Assembly: GCF_043641665.1 (NCBI RefSeq) | Contig: NC_092190.1 | Location: forward strand, 18,778,048 to 18,842,047 | Source of the DNA: Enoplosus armatus | Lineage: Eukaryota; Chordata; Actinopteri; Centrarchiformes; Enoplosidae | Direction: 5' to 3' | DNA length: 64,000 nucleotides | Shown: positions 24,640-38,473 of the stretch, one piece after another | Layout: every line of letters starts with the position of its first letter | How positions within the stretch are numbered: position 1 is the first letter of the stretch | The notes under the pieces: generated by a model | What the model was told of the DNA's origin: nothing | Database searches by the model: none | Seen by the model: the letters and a program-made list of their open reading frames with translations, nothing else | Made by a program: the position numbers and the translations under genes

Positions 24640-25411
24640 CAGCCGGGTCCTCCTAAACCTAATTGCAGTTTCTTTCTCTCTCCCTCTCTGAGTGACAGCG
24701 AGGATTTCGGTTCGCCCCGAGCGACGTCACACCAAGGTGGAAGGAGACGAGCGCGTTTTTCCTCCCTTTATCATCCGAGGAAAACACCTCGTCAGACGGT
24801 GGCACACTGACGCCTCTACCTGCAGCCGGAGCGCACGACAAACCACTTCAGCGGTGCGTCTGCGCGTAGAGAACGACCAACATCCAGCAGCACCAGTTAT
24901 TTTCATATTTGTTAGGAAGGCAGCAGTGCTCCTCTTCTTCTTTAACATCATTTCATTGGTTTAAATATCACCCAGAGAGTGGCGAGACTCCGGGTGTCCT
25001 CACAACCAGAGCTGCTCCAGTGCGCTGCTTCGCACTCAGAGACGACTTCGCTGCTTGGAGTCACTTTCTCGTTCCTCCTCAGACCCTTTAGAAAGCGTGT
25101 CATGCGCTGCGACAGATAGAGCGGGACGACAATGAAGAGGTTAACCACACCTTTGAAAGCGGACATCTCTTCAGTAGCCTCTTGACCAACTTTGTTGCGC
25201 ATTAAGATGCGCCCGACAGGAGAGGAGCTGGATGGTGAACTTTTTGCGCTCTTGTTGACAGACAGTTTCCAGTGAGCTTTGGCTGAGTACGCCGTCAGAA
25301 AAACAGGGACCTCCTATGTATTTAAGGAAGAATCCAACTCGGTGTTGGCTGAGCTCGTCAGTACTTTAAACTCTGCCTGGGGAATCTCCTTGAGGATTTG
25401 CTGCGTTCACC
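24640..25411 (+). promoter_or_regulatory. Probable wnt6 promoter and 5' leader
   Basis: CpG content rises here relative to the flanks. The region includes a near-consensus cAMP-response element (CGACGTCAC at 24722) and a TCF/LEF-like CCTTTGAA near 25150. No TATA box is evident and the transcription start is not determinable. The last 310 nt carry at least five short upstream ORFs, all closing before the wnt6 ATG. Confidence 0.45.
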
Positions 25412-26475
25412 ATGACGGTTCGTCTCTCCCGGATCCAACTGGCCCTGTTCTTTATCCTGCTCTGTCCGGTCAATATCATCGGACTCTGGTGGTAAGTGCT
25501 CTGTATTTACCACGTGTTTCACGTTCGTGTCAACCTGGGATTTAAATGATCCCCTGACTTTGGTTTATTTGATTTATGTGCACAAACATGGGGCGTAACC
25601 ATGTTGTCTATATTTATCCACAGCACCATCACTCAGCATTAGCTTACCGGCTTTTCACCTAAATACTCAGGATAGCCCGGGAGCAGTCTGCGTCTCTGTT
25701 AAAGTCTGGTCCAAAGACAAACATGATCATCATAATCAAGGCTGCAACAGCAGAAAAACGAGCTAACGCAATATATACAGAATCCATAAATATGGACCAA
25801 ATCAGCTGTAAGAAATATATGTATTTAATAGTGTTTCCAGAAAAAGACAAATTATTCATTTTGTTCTTTTAATGTTTTTCTATAATATTAAATTAAACAA
25901 AGATGATGATGAGTCTCTAAATAACCTAAAGATAATGAAAAAAGTCAAAGTAGGTCTTAATGAGACTGGGAAATATGGGTCCTCAGGGTGAAGGACACAG
26001 AGACAAGAGAAACAGGGTGGTGAGAGAGGTGTCTGTTGTTCACTGCCTGCAGGAATACATGGAGAGAGAGGACAGGGAGATTGGTGGAGGTGGTGTGTGT
26101 GTGTGTGTGTGTGCGTGTGTGTGTGTGTGTGTGTGAGTGTGTGTGTGTGTGTGAGTGTGCGTGTGTGAAGTGGGGGTTCAGAGTCAGGAATGTCAGGTGG
26201 CCCTCTAGGCGCAGTGGATATGTCATCATAAAACAATCCACATAGGCTCAGCTCTGCTAGGTGTGTGACAGTCGGACAGACAGACAGACAGACAGACAGG
26301 CAGACAGACAGCCCCTGCAGATCTGCTGATAACATATTTTCTATCCACGTGGGTCTCTGTCTGTCTGTCTGTCTGTCTGTGTAGTGCTTTCGTCGTCTTG
26401 TGTGCAGTGTTTCATTAGACAACATCCAATATTTCTGTCTTTCTTTGACTCTCTCTTTCCCTCTCTTTTACGCAG

Positions 26476-26511
<36 letters not shown>

Positions 26512-28389
26512 CTGCAGAGCGGTAGTGTTTGAATGTGAAGCTTTGTGATTTTTTTTTCCTCCAGCGAATCCTCCCACTGTTCATTCACAGCCCAGTCAAG
26601 GTCAATGTGGGCTGTGGTGTCACAGAGGCTGTGTAAGTCTACTGAATGTCCTTGTATGACTGGCAGATGGTCTGGCTGCTTTAGAGGACGCGTCTTCCTT
26701 AACCAACTTTTATATCATCCTGTCACTTCACATGCGATCACTATAGATGGGAGGTAAACGCAGGTAACCTGAGGGGATTTATTAGAATTGCTGAGAATGA
26801 CCACTGTTAGGAAAAGTGTAATAGTTTCCGTCAGTATCTACAGAATTTATTGGATATGGAATGGAAGAAAAGTAGCTCCCCGTATCCTTTGTTAAATTAC
26901 TGATTCCTCCTGTTTTAAATGTGGGGTTAACGGATGGACCAGCAGGATGAATGCTTGGGCTAGTGAGTGCAGTGAATAACAGTGAGTATAGAAAAGAGTG
27001 AAAATCCAGTTCACATGTATAAACGACGTGCATCCATACTCATGCTTTCAAGATGCTTTCATAAAGATTTACATCCACAGTTAACGCCTGAACAGTGTCA
27101 AATGGCTAATGCTGGCCTTTTTTTTTTGTTTGGGGGGGGGGGGGGGGTGCATCATAGCCAACATCTGTTAAGGAGAGGGACAGACACAGTCCGGTTCCTC
27201 TACTGAGGCTCAGCTGGGTAAACCTCTGTTCTTTCCGCCTCATGCTCTCCATCATCATAAAATGGAACAGACCACATTTTGCACAGATGGAATTACTGGA
27301 GACAGTTTTCGAAAAAGCTCAGTTTTCAGATGTGGAGGGCATAACATAGAGAAAAAGATGTGAAATTTAGCTGGCTTAGTATCGACAAAGACAGGTTACT
27401 TTTAGCCAGAGGGCTGCTGGTCTGTGGCTGAACTCTGCTGTGACCCAGCTGTGGAGGGAAAGAGGGAAAACCTATGTCCCTACAGGGGTCAGTAATTCAA
27501 ACACTTGGCTTATTTGGGAAAGATCTGGCATATTAAAATTCTAAACCTTGCACCATTACCAACCAAAGCGTCATTTGTTTTGTACGTTCACATAAGCACC
27601 GTTCCTAATCTGTGGCGTGATCAACTGGAAGACAGGAAAGAACATGTAACAAGGAATAAAACACAAGTGATGCATCATAACGTACAGAGCTGAATTTGTG
27701 AGAGAGAGAACAAATCTCTGACTGAGTCATGTTCATTGTCAGTGTTCAGCTGGCAGCAAATCCTACAGGACTCGGGACATTTATTTTAAATAAAGCTGCA
27801 GTGGATTAAGGGAATCAACACTAAGAAATCAGCTACTTCCTTTTTATCCCCACTGACATACGTTGTCATCTTCTTTCACTCGCTCACTTGTTCGCTGGCT
27901 CACTTACACACTCACTCACACAGACACACTCGCTCACAGATTCACACACTCATACACACACAGTGGCCGGCTGTGGTGCAGCTAGGGTGAAGCCCCACCT
28001 GTGGGCTGCTCCCCGGTCTGCCGGGACAATGATGCTCTCTGTTGAAAGCTGCTGGACATACCATCATACATCTCTCTTTCTCTGTCTCCTGCGTGCTCCT
28101 CTTCGGTGTCTCTATCTCTGTCTTTAGCCGTACTTGTCTTTTGAAGGAAAATACCTATCACACAGATAGCTTGTCGCTGAAGGAAAGGAGAGAGAGCTGC
28201 AGTGATAGACGGAGAGTGAGAGAGATGAAATGTGGGGAGATAGCTGTCCTTTCAGAGCCTCTGCTGATTAGAGCACTCTAATCATTTGGCCTGAGAGCAG
28301 AGAGCACAGCTCAGGGACTCAGAGGAGTGAGGAATGCCTTTGCTCTCTTATACTGGGCTTGACTGCAGTGCTTAGCAGGGCCAACTTTG

Positions 28390-28421
<32 letters not shown>

Positions 28422-28608
28422 CACAGCCCCAGTTTGGACAACCGCCTGCCTGGACCGTGCCACAGGTCTACAGGTGTACACACACACTGCATTCGTGTGT
28501 GTTTCAGCTTGTTTATGTCCAGTATTTGTCAGTCCAAATACACCTCCAACCAGTGGATCCTGGTTAATCTGTTAAACATGCAATCAGAGATGTACAAACT
28601 CTTTGACA

Positions 28609-28649
<41 letters not shown>

Positions 28650-31600
28650 TCTACAGTCAGTACCACCATCATCATCAGTTTCTTTGTAACAGATCTTATC
28701 TTGTCCACCCCACTCCTGGTCTGAAAAGCTGGATGTCTAATCAGGACCAGGGAGATGGGTGCAGATAAAGATTAAATGACGATGTGGGTTTGGCATCAGG
28801 TAGAGAACTGAATTAAATGTGTTTATGTGTGTGGGTATGTGTGTGTCTGCGCTTTTGTGCATGCATGCATTTTTGTGTTTTTGTGGGCATTCATACTTAT
28901 AGTATACTTAAAGTTAATTCCAGTGTCAGAAATATGTAGGGCCGAGGGTAAAAATGGTCCAAGAAATGTCAGAATGCCTCTATAATTCGATGAAGAGGGG
29001 CCGAAGTAGTTCTCACGGTTTCGGTGTTGGCAGCTTGAAATGTAAATGAAACATTGAAAGCTAACTTATTGTTCGTTTTACTGTTACTGTTACATTTAAC
29101 TTTTTGTATCATAGTTTGCTGATATGCTCTCATTTGTCATACCTGAAATGATGACCAATCAAGATTTCCATCAAACAACAGGACAAGTGTTATTCTGAAG
29201 GTCTGTGATTAGACTTAGCTGAAGATGAAGCTTCAAATTTTAACAAACGTATCTACTTCCTTTCTATGGCGTAACTTGTGGAACACAAAACCATTTTTTA
29301 ACATCTGTGGCCACTGGCAGTCTGTTATAAAAATGACTGACAGTGAAAATGACAACATATAAAAACCCTAATTCTGTCTCAGACATATGTGTTAAAGGCT
29401 GTGATGTGACCCTGTAAATGTCATATTATCGGCACGAATATGCTACTCACAGTAAGCAAAGCTACAGGTGGAATCCCCTGCAGTAGGTAGCTTAATCATC
29501 ACTTTTTATAGTCATATAGTCAATAGTCATGCCGCTTTGATTTCCTGATGCAGTGAGCATCTCTGTTACAGTAGCTAACGTACCACAGCTCACTAGAGGC
29601 GCTTGCTAATGTAACTCATTATTTCACATTAAAAATAATATAAATCAAATTACTCAAAGAAAGATAGTGTTAATATGAGCAACATTGCAACGTTGAAAGT
29701 AATTTTATCCGACTTCCTCAGTTCCATATGTAATGCATGTTACTCTTCTCAGTCACACTTGCCCTTTAGGTGCACCGGCCTAGGCATCAACTTAACATAA
29801 TCCATTGCCATTGTTGAGCCCCACAAGCATCCACGCATCTTTCCGACCCCTACTTTTCATCTGAATACAGTCATTCTCCACAGTTTGTATCCTTTGACTG
29901 TCAGTGCTGTTGGGTGTGCCACTGTACCAAGTTGTTATAACAACTAACAAACTTGGAAACAAACTGGATGTTTTACTTGATGTTGTCACACTTGGTCACA
30001 CTTTATTGCTGCTATTTAAATTGGGTGCATTACATTATGAGAGCTGAAACTTTTTTATTGAGAAAAATGTCATTTTCTTAACCTTGTTTTACATCAGCAA
30101 AAACAACAAGATCAGGCACGTTTGAAAGTGATCGGACCGTTACACATGGGGACGCTGGCAAGGTGCAGAATTTGTTCCCATCGGATCTTCCACCTTCTTT
30201 GTTTGGGACAGCCGAAAAAAATTGAAATTGTGTTTTGATTTTCATCTCCATTGCTTTATCACTTAATCATTACTTTATCTTAGTATCTCATTCTATCTCC
30301 TCATTATCTTACACTGAACCCCCACCATCTTTTCTTTCTCTAGACACCCTCTCTTTAGCTGTCTCTCTTTGACCCTTTTTCTTTTTCTCTCTCACTCTGG
30401 CGTCTCAAACTAGTGCTTGTCGTGACTGTCTTCATCTCCAGCATACTTGAGGGATTAAGGAGGGATGAAATTCACTCATTCGTGGGCGGAGTGAAAAAAA
30501 GAAGGAGCCCCGTACAGTACAGCACTTTATCTATGGTGCCGTGAGATCCTTAATGAAACCCGAGGTCGCTCTGAGCACCAACGTTTAATCTCTTTCTGAC
30601 CCACCTCTGGGCCCAGAAAACACTCAATAAGGCATCTATTTCTAATAACTTCATTTGAAACCCCAGGGTTTTTTTTCCCAATTTACAGCTACATTATGAA
30701 AGCCTTTTTTGAAACAAATGTAAAAACACATCACTAATATGAGCAATACAAGCAAGCACAAGGTGAAGGTTTAGTTCAGGATTGGACCAGCTGTTGAGTT
30801 GCTGCAGGTGGCAGCAGCACTGATAGTCCTGCTATCAGTGCTTTTGATTTGGGTATTTTTGTCTTGTTTTATCTCTCACTGCATGAAGCCCTGTCTCTGT
30901 TTTGGGACTTTATCATCATGAAAACCTGTTCATGCGGGACAGTGTTTCCTTAAAGCCCCCGATAATATCAATGACTACATGTCTTCGTTGGTGTTTTGAG
31001 TTATCTGCTCAGGAGCTATATCATAAATGACAGGCAGAGGAACAGTGGCACTTTTCATGGAGAGGATCTGATTACTGTCTGACTTTGTAGTTGCTTCTCC
31101 AAGTGTATGCGTGCTTTCATCTCTGTGCATGCCTGCACAGTGGCGAATGCGTCTGCTTTGATAAATGTGTGTGTGTACTGTATATGCAGGGCTTTGTGTG
31201 CATACAGCTTTTGTGTGTAAAGTATGTTTGCATTAACTTGAAGCATCCCATTTGATCACTAGGATCTTTGTTTGATGCAGTAGAGTCAGTAGTTTACTCA
31301 CTAATTTTATCTTCATTGAGGCTGCAGAAGGCAAACATGGCGTATTTCTATTAGGATTTGAGTCAGGCCAACAGTTATATACAGTATGCAGCATACAGTC
31401 TTTCTACAGTACTGCATGTGATGTGTTTGACTGACATATTCTGATGTCGTCAGTAATGTCCCCTGTGCATTGTGCAGACACATAAACCCCCGTACGCCAC
31501 TCTAGCTCTGATCAGTGTATTAAAAACATTTCTGCTGTGCAAACACCTGCCACATGCACTGCAATGAAGTATTCCCATATTCTATTCAACCTCGCAGGGA

Positions 31601-32389
31601 TGCACACTTTTATGTACCGATCTCCAAACAAGGGCAAGAATGCCGGGCCCTTACAGTCATCCCATTATCCAATTAACACACCCCATTTTTGGGTATATCG
31701 CCGGCTATGTGCATTTCCACCTCAGTTCACTCCACTTTCCGATTCAGACTACATTCCCATTCTCCTCCCATCGTGCCCTGTTTCTAAATTTATATTTAAG
31801 ACAGTCCAATGGGGATTATCAAAACAGCCTTAGTAAGGGATGACTTCATCATACTGTGTCAAAAGGGCCTCACAATTTTATTTTGATGTACTTACAATCT
31901 GTACTTGTAATTGTGTAAAACTGTATGCCTGTCACTTGACTTGAACAACGGTCAGCTATGTAATTAGCCTCCAGCCGGTTTTAAGTCCTGCTATTGCTCC
32001 TTTCTCTGCTCTGACACGAGTCTTTTGTTGTTTTGTTTCCAAAACATTTAATGAATGTTTCTTTAATATACAATCAGTCCATTTTTGACACTCAGGGAGA
32101 ACCTTTAAAAACAAAGTGGGTGCAAACTGCCATAGTTACTGACCTTCCACCAGAAGCAACCTTTCTTTATCTCTTTCACCAGTCTGTGTTTGCTTTTGTG
32201 CAAAAAGAAATCCTAAGGAAACTTTTCTCTTGTTGTCAAAGCCTAATTGTCTCTGTCTTTTGCGTCCAGGACTCCATCCAAACTTCATCCAGTACATTCA
32301 CTAGTTTTACAACTCTACACCTCCCATTGTAAAAACCAGGCTGGCTATTGTGAGCTGCTGACAGAGCTGGCTTCCCAGTGCTGCCCCTG

Positions 32390-32434
<45 letters not shown>

Positions 32435-32541
32435 CAACATACAAGCAAATACAAATTTGTATTGTATTTCTTTTTCTCACATCCATAAAAATCTACACAT
32501 ACTGTATAGAAATACACTTGCATGCGTGCATATCAGTTTCA

Positions 32542-32624
<83 letters not shown>

Positions 32625-32934
32625 GCACAGCCTGTGATAGTAGTGGTTAGATAATGAGTGGTTGTTGAGAGGGAGTGTGTGTTGCTAAGTATTGTACCTG
32701 TACCTGCTAATTAACACATACAGAGTGTCTGTATGATTTTATTATCCATGTGACTACCACACACACACACTTGAGAAGAACACACACACACATTGTACAC
32801 TCACGCACACATTGTACACACAGAACACCTGTATTGAAAATACAGCATTGTTTCCATAGCAATGTTGTCAATACACTCTCAATAATCAGAGAAGGAATGC
32901 AACAGTGGGTGTCCCTGCAGTGTGCATACAGATA

Positions 32935-32973
<39 letters not shown>

Positions 32974-35900
32974 TGTAGACTGTGAATGCATTTGTGCATA
33001 TATTCTTCTTATTATATTTTACTATAATTTCCAGGTTTTCACACGATACACCAGATATCATGGCTCATAGTGTAGGTTTAGGTACATTTACTCCCCCTAA
33101 TCTTCAGGCAAATTGAATTATTGGAATGGATTACAGGGAAACTATAAATGTAATCCATGCTGTCTGTCATTATCATATGTTCCTGGTGGATAACAGTATT
33201 TGGGCAGTTTGCCTCTGGATCTCCCTTTCCATGAAGTTATTGGCTAAGAGGCTGACAGAGTTCCTATGAATGGTGTTTTCATTCGATCGCATGTTGACAT
33301 GTCAGTCCGTCATTTATTACAATAAAAATAGATACGTTTTCAAAAACACAGGGCATGAGCGTGCAAGGATGAATGTACATGCATGTGTGTGTGTGCAAAT
33401 GTCTTGCTCGGTATCAGACCGCCAGGAGAGGGGACTGGCAAGAGCGTTTGTTCTGCTTCTTAAAACAAACTCTCGAAGCAGATGAATGATATCAGGCGGT
33501 GCGATTAACAGGGACAAGGCTGAATGAAAACCTATGAGGTAGTCTTTTGCTCACTCTCGCTCTGTTTTCTCTCCCTCCCTATGTCATGCATACCCTTCTG
33601 ACTCCTATTTTATGGTAAAACTTGAAGTTATGGATTGCATCTGCTGAGATTCAGAGATGAAAAGTCAACTGTGGAGAAGAGTCAAGAGAGAGATGGAGCA
33701 AAGGAAAGGGGGGACTTGAGAAAAGGAATTGAATGTACCTAAAGTTACAAGCATAGAGAGGACGAGTGGGGGACAGCTAAGGCAAAGAGAGGAGGAAAAG
33801 AATGGAAATAAAGTCATCTCATAAAGCCACTTTCCTGTTATGCCACTGAAGTGGCCACAGACGCTGGCAGTGCTTCCAAGTGGTAGAGCCAAGCTCCTCT
33901 TTCCCATTAAGAGTTAGAGTAAACTATTTATCTTTATTATATACACTCATCTGTCAAAGCTGTTGACGAGGTCCAGGGTGCGTATTCATCAAACACAAGA
34001 TGTATGTATATATATTTTAATGTTTTAAATATTTGAACTACACAAAGTACGCTTGATTTATTTTGCCACACATTTAAACATAATTTTTTTGTTCTTTTTA
34101 GCAATATAATATGCACATTTTTCATTTAGATGGGTTTAATCTGGGAATTTTTTAAAGTAGTGCTGATTCGATGGGTATGTGTGGTTTAAGCGGTGAAGTT
34201 CTTAACTGCTACAAGATCTCCAGGGAAGCTGTATCATCAGGAAATCTAGAAAGTCTTCCTTCTGGTTTACCAAAATCAACTTAGCATTAAGATCAACTGT
34301 AAACGGCCTGTCTGTTAGGAGACTTCCAACTGTTTCACTTCCAACTTTGTGAGGACCACACAGTTCTCCTCAGTGCAGTCCAAAAGCAAAATACAGAATC
34401 TGACGTCAGAGCTGAGATGCCTCTGGGAAACTCGGTGCTCTGTTGTCTCCCACGTGCCTATTCAAGAAGCACATTGTCGCCACAGCTGAGGAGTGGTGGG
34501 CAGAGTTGGCAGGCTGAGCAGCCGCAGAGAGAAACTTGCATTTGGTTTGTGGCTTCTGATGAGTGCAGCCACATTGTTACACATACTGTGTGATTAAGTT
34601 AACAGGTGTTGCTCACCAAAAAGAAAAGTGGGAGCTTTTGTATTGTGATCGTGTCACTGGGAGATTGTTCTCTTCCTTTATCCAACATTTCTTTAACTTC
34701 TTTCTAGGGCGGTGGGCAGTCCCCTGGTGATGGACCCCAACAGCATTTGCAGGAAGGCGAAGCGCCTGGCGGGGAAGCAGGCTGAGCTGTGCCAGACTCA
34801 GCCAGAGATTGTCAGTGAGGTGGCCAAAGGAGCCAGGCTGGGCGTCAGGGAGTGCCAGTACCAGTTCAGGTACCGCCGATGGAACTGCACCAGCCACAAC
34901 AAGTACTTTGGCAAAATACTGCAGCAGGGTGAGTGAGGGAGGAATGGATGTGTTTTGCTTGTCAGTAACTACTGTTGTGTTTTTCTCTTTTCCCCTGTCT
35001 TTTACCCCAACTATGTATATAGTATGGAGTGCCATTTATATGTACTGAAAGCAATAGTTTGGGACATACACTTAATTGCTTCTTGCCGAGAGCTAGATGA
35101 GAAGATTGATACCACACATATGTCTGTGTGCTAAGTATGAAGCTACAGCCACCAGCCGATTAGCTTAGCTTAGCATAAAGATTGGAAACGGGGAAACAGC
35201 TAGACTTGTTATTTCTTGTTTGAACCGTAATTTGTGGTTTTCCGGTGGGCTATGTGTGGGACTATTTCGTGCTTGTTGGCAGATTTTGCCTTTTTTCTTT
35301 TACCCTTGGACAGAGCCAGGCTAGCTGTTTCCCCCTTTTTTCAGTCTTTTTGCTAAGCTAAGCTAACTGTCTCCTGGTTCTGTAGCCTTACATTGAATGG
35401 ACAGATATGACAGTGGCATCGATCTTCTCATCTAACTCTCGTCAAGTAAATAAACGTTATTTCCCAAAATATTGAATTATCACTTTAACACAGGCAGAGA
35501 CTTTATCAGTAATTTGTCATCAGTGACTAAATAAACATTGGCATCAACCAAATTGCATTAAACAAGTCACACCAAGTTGTTTGGATTTGGTCAGGCACTT
35601 AAAAAATGAAAGCACTTGTATGTGTCTCAGTTCTATGAGTTTATGACCCTTGACCTAGACGTACGTAGATGATGGAAGAGATATAAATTCCCATAATCAT
35701 CTTGTCTCTCTCCATCAGTCCTTCCAAAAGCCTTTCACATGGCTTTAAAAAAACACATTAAAAATACTGTCATGTCCTATTTTTCAGCCGTGAGTACCTT
35801 AGGATCTGAACCCATGACCTCATGACCGCAGCCGAAGGCCTTACGTCAATTTGAGGTCAGATCCCCGTCTGATGGTACTCCAACAGACAAGGGCAGCTGT

Positions 35901-37879
35901 TGTATTTCAGACCAGACGTATTCACACTTGACTGACTCTCCTCTTCATCAGATTGGGCACGCTTGAAATGATCAGCTAAAATTGCCTTTTCTCTTAACAT
36001 CTCTCTTAAGATCTCTTAACATCTTCCTCCAGCTCTTTGAAGTCTGTAATATAACTGATGTTGGGTCACCGCTGGGTCTCCTCCAATTACTGTGTTGGTT
36101 TTTCTCTTGTATGATTAGATTCATAGAGAGCTGCCTGTTTCTTCGTTGACTGGTACTACAGAGAACCTTTATCTCCGTGTGTAGTCAACAAACAGGGAAC
36201 AACCGATATTAATATTCAACCAAAAATGTGTCAAGCATGTTATTAAACCCATTTTGGGTCTCACTGCTGGAAGATGTTCATACTGAAGTTTTGTGCTCAC
36301 CTGTCATTAACATAACAAGGAAGTCGCACATGACATTTTAATCATATTCATTTGCCATAAAAACAGTCAATACTGAATTGTTGTTTTCAATCTTCAAGAC
36401 TTTTTACATCAAAGCTACATAACTGTCCCTTTTTGGAAAACTTGTGATTACGTCTTGGCATAAGCGTACATAAATATTGGACTGGAGCAGTTGCACAGCC
36501 AGCACTTGATATTATGCTTATACATATGTTGCTGTCTGCATTAATATACAGATTTTATGCTCACACAGCCACAGCAATGTCAGTTTGTTAGCTGAACCAG
36601 ACTATGATTGAAATGCACGTTTTTTTTTTCTTTTCTCATTTGAATGTTTGACACTACCAATGTCGCCATTGTCTGACAGAGAAAGAAAGAGGGAGAAAAG
36701 AGAATGAAGACACAAAGATAGATTGAGATAGAGAGGAAGAGAGAGGGAAACGGGGGCAAGAATCTACCAGTAGAAGACAGACTAGCAATTAATCATAAAT
36801 TCCTGCCTGTCTATGAGGGAGGCCAAAGTGCTCCTCTGTTTTGAAGCCTTTGTCCTCAATTGCCTGGATCTGCTCTTAATGGCTGTTTATCATGAACTAG
36901 GACCAGTAAATGTCAAAATAAAAGTGCCTTTGTATTTATTGCTCACTCTCTCTGAGTAGTTTACTTAACCTCATTGACCTCTATTTAGCGTTTTATGTTA
37001 TAATGGGCTCAAATTATTCAAATGACATATGTATATGTAATTTTTGTTGTGAAAACTGGTGCAGTCTGTGTAGCTTTCAGTCCATTCATCCATTTTTTTT
37101 GATACCACTGAAAATGTTCAAATACAACTCATAGTGGCTTTAAAGGTGGAGGTCTGCCTCACTTCTTTTGTTGCTAAAGTTGTATTGAGGCAACAACTGC
37201 AATTGAATTGAAACACCTAGCGGACTATTCGTAGATGGCCTGCCAAATTTAACTGAAGAATATGTGTCAGTCTCAACCGCTGTTTTTATTGTAGGGGGGT
37301 CCAGTTGAAGCCCAGCTCCCCAACTACAGTCATAGATTGCTGAAAATGTAATTTGTGGAATTGTAGGTGGTCTTAGAAATTGTTTTCCCAATTTTTGCTG
37401 TTCTCCTTTCACATCTCAAATTTATGAAATAGCTTTTTGAATAGGCAGAAAAGCTGCTTTGCCACATTAAACTAGGATGAAATTGTAACAAGTAGATGCA
37501 TCAGTCCCCAATGTGAGTTTCATGTGTCTGCGTGTATACGTTTGTATTATTGTAGTAAATGAACCTCACAGGTCATCTGATTACCTTATAGTCAAAGTGC
37601 TGGTCTAAGTAGACGGTAATGATGACGTCTATGTGCAACCTGGTTTGTTTTTGTAGAACTTTAAATTGGATCCCTGGACAAAGAATATTTCATTGTGTGG
37701 TTATGTTAGGGTTATAAGTGTACAGTGTAAGCCACAGGGTGTTTGGGTCTGGAGCACAACCAAGCTGGCTGAACCATCCTTTTCACAAAAATATCACTGG
37801 GCTATCTTCACCCTCTATTCAAACAGAAACCTTGCAGCACTTGTAGCGTGTTTGTTTGCTGACCTTCCTCAGAAACGGG

Positions 37880-37921
<42 letters not shown>

Positions 37922-38440
37922 TTCATTCACTATAATGTTTCAGATGATGAACATGATCATGCATACATCACTGCTGAAATAACAAGCACATATACATTCA
38001 TGTGGCATGTGTCTACTTTTTGACTTTAACACTTTTGCATGAAGCCACTAGAAATGAAAGAGAGGCTGAGGGAGACAGGTGTGGAAACATGTGTGTGTTC
38101 GTTCATATAACAGGGGTTTTAGTTGATTTCACAACATAACTGAAACACTGCCATAAACATGTCGACACAAGGGTGACAACCTATTTTGCGTCAGGATTGA
38201 AATGCTACCTCCCCTGGACACGAACCTTTCACGTACTGTCAACTCCACAACAAGGTGGAATTTCTGGTTCCTCATCTTTAATTGGTGGTTATTATCCTCT
38301 TTTCTTGATCTCCGCTGTGTTTCAATAGCATACAGACCCTGGAGCGGTCATGACTGCAAGCCAGCCAGCATACAGTGATGCTAGTAATCACATAAGGGAT
38401 GTTGCGGCTCTTTTTTGAAAGTCGTGATAGATTGTGCACA

Positions 38441-38473
<33 letters not shown>

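Larger units (their letters stand above)
13866..24640. other. Intergenic interval, fastkd3-wnt6
   Basis: This gene-free stretch of about 10.8 kb lies between two divergent genes. No open frame here has recognisable protein features. It contains several decayed transposable elements (listed separately) and microsatellites. Being upstream of a developmental Wnt gene, it is where wnt6 regulatory elements would be expected, but none can be named from the sequence. Confidence 0.6.
25492..34707 (+). other. wnt6 intron 1 (9.2 kb)
   Basis: No coding exon or RNA gene is recognised. The intron holds many microsatellites (listed), a paired GACA/CTGT tetranucleotide structure, a T/G homopolymer block and otherwise AT-rich unique-looking sequence. 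Long first introns of Wnt genes often host enhancers, but I cannot identify one from single-sequence inspection. Confidence 0.7.

Noticed and set aside
25880..26425. 181-residue minus ORF
   Set aside because: It is mostly the translation of TG/CA and GACA/CTGT microsatellites (THTHTH and CLSVCLSV runs) and has no protein domain.
32391..32624. CRISPR-like arrays
   Set aside because: The repeats are simple dinucleotide microsatellites without spacers, in a vertebrate genome.
35781..35885. Imperfect inverted sequence (GAGTACC … GGTACTC) suggestive of a tRNA-like or hairpin RNA
   Set aside because: Arms match only in short blocks, and no tRNA A/B-box arrangement is present.
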